From: Sporosarcina sp. Marseille-Q4943
Lineage (GTDB): Bacteria; Bacillota; Bacilli; Bacillales_A; Planococcaceae
Assembly: GCF_943736995.1 (NCBI RefSeq)
Contig: NZ_OX031157.1
Location: 806,001-870,000 of the forward strand
Length of the DNA stretch: 64,000 nucleotides
Reading direction: 5' to 3'
This document shows, piece after piece, positions 61,776-64,000 of the stretch (position 1 is the stretch's first letter; every line of letters begins with the position of its first letter). A model generated the notes under the pieces. It saw nothing but the letters and a program-made list of their open reading frames with translations. It ran no database searches and was not told the origin of the DNA. Both the position numbers and the translations under genes were made by a program.

Positions 61776-62037
61776 CGGTTTTCTCAATTACATTTATCGT
61801 AGTAGATACCTGCTAAATTCTTGGATTATCTCAAACTAGATCGTAAAGGAGGTATCCAACATCAAATGAAGACCAATTAAAACATTTATTAGATATATGA
61901 CTTACTCTACCAATATACAGAACAACACGGTAGTAAAAAGCAATATATGGTTTTATACTTTATACTCCTTAATATTATTCATTAATAGTAAGGAGCAATA
62001 AATCCTCTCCTTTCTATTATACAACTACCCAAATAAT

Positions 62038-63390
62038 CTATAGTTTAATTGGTCTGTTTTCTAATACTTTTTCTTTAAATTTAATGAACTCTATAATTGA
62101 AGTTGGTCTAAAAAATTGGTTAAACATCTTTTCAAAGATACCGCCCCCTAAAGTCTCTACACCCCCTTCATACTCTATTTGAATTGCTTGTCCATTGTAT
62201 TCAAAAGGCTTTATTATATCAGGTACTTTATTTATCCTTTCAGTTTCTTTTTTGGTTAATAGTCTCACATTAATATTCGCTTTTTTTAACATACTAATCC
62301 ATTTATTAAAATCCAATGACATTAATATATATATTTCTCCGCTTAATATTTTAACTTTATCGTTTATACTAAAATCACATAAAAACATTGGCTTTGCAGT
62401 TGGATCATTTAAAAACACTTTAAAATCAATTGTAGGAAATCCTATCCCACATGATTTTTTCCAACCTTCAAATGCTGTATGTATAGGGATATCCTTAGTA
62501 TTGTAAACTCCTATAATCAAACAATCATCAATACTTCTTAATGCAAATTTCTTTTTCTGTACTTCTTTAAGCATGTCTCTCACTGTATTTTCAAAGAACA
62601 CCGGTTCAAAAACCTCTTCTGAAATAAAAACATTATAACCTGTAGCAATATCTTTTCCTTCTCCAGAGTTAATAGTCTTTACCACTTCTGTATTTTTAAC
62701 TTCTTGATTTATAAATCTTTTCATTTGTTTAATATACTTATCATCTTTGTCTTTTATTGTTTGGAATAACGCAAATTCACAATTTGTCTTTAAAAAAAGA
62801 TCTAATGTATTAGAAATTTCTTCGTTTATTCGACCTTCTTTTAACTCTGCAAAACCTATACTCTTAGACTCACTATCCAATATCATTAGATCTGCAATTT
62901 GTATAAAGGATGTAATGTCAGTTAATAAAGCAAAATTAAATTCATTATTTTGGAAGATGTCTTCTACTACTCTAATTTCATGTGACAAATTAGAATTATA
63001 TACTTCTACTTGTGGGTTATTTAAAAACAATCTTTTTACTTTCGTACTATCAAAATTTAGTATTGTCCAAGCAATAGAATCAGCAATTTTCCTAATAATA
63101 CTCTCTTTATATTCTATAGATTTTATTTTATCCTCTAAAGTTTTTATTAAATTGGTTTCTCTATTTCTTCTAGATACTTTAAGTCTATCTTTTAATTTCC
63201 TTTTTTCTTTCCCTAAAATTAACAAATTTTGTATTATCAAATTTTGAGCTTTCATAAAACCTTTATGTACTTTACCTATTAATTCAATTGGTGGTTTTTT
63301 ATTTTTATTAATTTCAACATGTTTTATTCCATATTCTAAAGCAAAAAACAATATTGACTTAATTTCTTTTTGAAATTTAACATCTAACAA
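62038..63390 (-). CDS. Hypothetical protein with PD-(D/E)XK nuclease-like motif
   Basis: 450 residues, very AT-rich codons (Lys, Ile, Asn, Phe), unlike neighbours. N-terminal basic helical/coiled part (KEKRKLKDRLKVSRRNRETN). Middle motif IADLMILDSES then GFAELKEG (about residues 166-187) gives D-x(n)-ELK, the pattern of restriction-endonuclease-like folds. The C-terminal half is unrecognised. TTG start with AGGGGGA upstream. No methylase or helicase partner nearby. Possibly a defence or mobile-element protein (inference). Confidence 0.7.
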   Translation of the reverse strand: MLDVKFQKEIKSILFFALEYGIKHVEINKNKKPPIELIGKVHKGFMKAQNLIIQNLLILGKEKRKLKDRLKVSRRNRETNLIKTLEDKIKSIEYKESIIRKIADSIAWTILNFDSTKVKRLFLNNPQVEVYNSNLSHEIRVVEDIFQNNEFNFALLTDITSFIQIADLMILDSESKSIGFAELKEGRINEEISNTLDLFLKTNCEFALFQTIKDKDDKYIKQMKRFINQEVKNTEVVKTINSGEGKDIATGYNVFISEEVFEPVFFENTVRDMLKEVQKKKFALRSIDDCLIIGVYNTKDIPIHTAFEGWKKSCGIGFPTIDFKVFLNDPTAKPMFLCDFSINDKVKILSGEIYILMSLDFNKWISMLKKANINVRLLTKKETERINKVPDIIKPFEYNGQAIQIEYEGGVETLGGGIFEKMFNQFFRPTSIIEFIKFKEKVLENRPIKL

Positions 63391-63461
63391 CTTGATATTC
63401 CCCCTAAAAAGTTATATTAGAAATAATGAAGGATGGAAGAGTTTCTAACAAGGAGGTGGTG

Positions 63462-63539
63462 GTGAAAGAACTAGTTTCTTTACAATGGTTAAACAAATGT
63501 ATCTACATCTACATTAGTCGGGCCCTCCTACGCAACTAA
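63462..63539 (+). pseudogene. Possible 5' remnant of a sulfurtransferase gene
   Basis: GTG with AAGGAGGTGGTG site, then KELVSLQWLNK, like the N-terminus of rhodanese-type sulfurtransferases (LVSxxWL), stopping after 25 codons. About 50 bases on, TLNDGLRK resembles the LDGGLRKW region. Speculative. Confidence 0.25.
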
Positions 63540-63715
63540 GGAACCGGTTGGTGAATAACATTGAATGATGGGCTACGGAAGTTGGTAAAGCAAGTTTCGT
63601 TTAGGTTAAACCTAATTTGTAAATAAAGAGATTGAAAAGTAGGCTCTTTTTCAACGCCTTTTTTATTTATGATATAATTTAATCCTCGGAAACCCTTTCT
63701 GTTTTTTCGGAATGC

Positions 63716-64000
63716 TCATCTAAACAAATTTAATATCAAAATCAAAGATCTAATTACTTTGTTTTGGTTCTCTTCACTCAATTGATAAAATAGGGATAAG
63801 CCCGCGAAGACAGTTGCAGCAATTGACAGAACAACTGTTATAACTGACAGCCAAAAAGAGCTTTTTCTTAGGGAGTTGTTTGTTTTAATTTCTAGCAATT
63901 GAACAGTATCATCTATCATTTTTGCAAAGAATTGAGAGTGGTTATTGGTTTTCTCTACAATATAGCTAGTATTATCAACAATTAATTCAGTTGCACTGAG
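63716..64000 (-). CDS. C-terminal part of a membrane protein (5' end outside window)
   Basis: 94 codons open to the window edge, ending in TAA at 63716. A helical/coiled segment (LSATELIVDNTSYIVEKTNN, FFAKMIDDTVQLLEIKTNN) precedes one C-terminal membrane helix (FWLSVITVVLSIAATVFAGL). Tail-anchored by appearance. Function unknown; AT-rich like the neighbouring nuclease-like gene. Confidence 0.6.
   Translation of the reverse strand, partial: LSATELIVDNTSYIVEKTNNHSQFFAKMIDDTVQLLEIKTNNSLRKSSFWLSVITVVLSIAATVFAGLSLFYQLSEENQNKVIRSLILILNLFR

Overview
The window is low-GC, Gram-positive chromosomal DNA. Genes begin at strong AAGGAGG-type ribosome binding sites with many TTG and GTG starts. It encodes an S-layer-homology protein, a lipoteichoic acid synthase, many lipoproteins, cytochrome bd, a PurR-type operator, a Pho box and a lysine riboswitch. 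This points to a Bacillales bacterium, probably Planococcaceae (Sporosarcina/Lysinibacillus-like); the family placement is inference.

Layout. 1-16.8 kb is ordinary core and metabolic DNA: start of cydA, a copper-binding four-helix protein, an NlpC/P60-SLH wall hydrolase, a coupled dipeptidase/YfcC carrier pair, a ZIP transporter, a three-gene set (ureohydrolase with an altered metal site, YheO-like regulator, NRAMP-related transporter lacking the metal motifs), a Bcr/CflA exporter and an NCS2 purine permease behind inverted PurBoxes. 16.8-30.0 kb is the most unusual part. More than twenty mostly tiny, functionally unrelated genes (acetyltransferase, Nudix, reductase, SDR, immunity protein, lipoproteins, small membrane proteins, an ECF sigma/anti-sigma pair) lie almost all on the minus strand. 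Each is followed by a copy of a 60-90 bp repeat that begins at or inside the stop codon, usually carries an intrinsic terminator hairpin, and ends in a second conserved small hairpin. This looks like an integron cassette array, but no integrase and no canonical attC boxes are visible.

30-41 kb returns to single-copy genes: a DUF2268 protein, a Pho-box-controlled phosphoesterase, three lipoproteins, EamA and SMR transporters, Nudix, NRDE, a dihydrouridine synthase and SstT. 41.4-47 kb and 51.3-52.6 kb hold looser cassette-like genes with degenerate repeats, and several gene remnants (aldehyde dehydrogenase, GNAT). 47.2-51 kb has a lysine riboswitch with a LysP-type permease, and a lipoteichoic acid synthase. 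52.7-55.4 kb has an alcohol dehydrogenase, an LLM flavin oxidoreductase and an ArsR regulator with three matching palindromes. 55.6-61.8 kb is bounded by two ~180 bp direct repeats. It contains an arr (rifampin ADP-ribosyltransferase) gene broken by one stop codon, a serine hydrolase, a P-loop kinase fused onto a threonine aldolase remnant, an amino acid permease and a Rieske oxygenase. 62-64 kb is very AT-rich and carries a protein with a PD-(D/E)XK-like motif and a truncated membrane protein.

Working together: the dipeptidase/carrier pair suggests peptide or amino acid use. The ureohydrolase/regulator/NRAMP-like set suggests uptake and hydrolysis of a guanidino or amidino compound. The permease plus Rieske oxygenase suggests oxidative demethylation of a quaternary amine. 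The cassette-like genes look like exchangeable accessory cargo.
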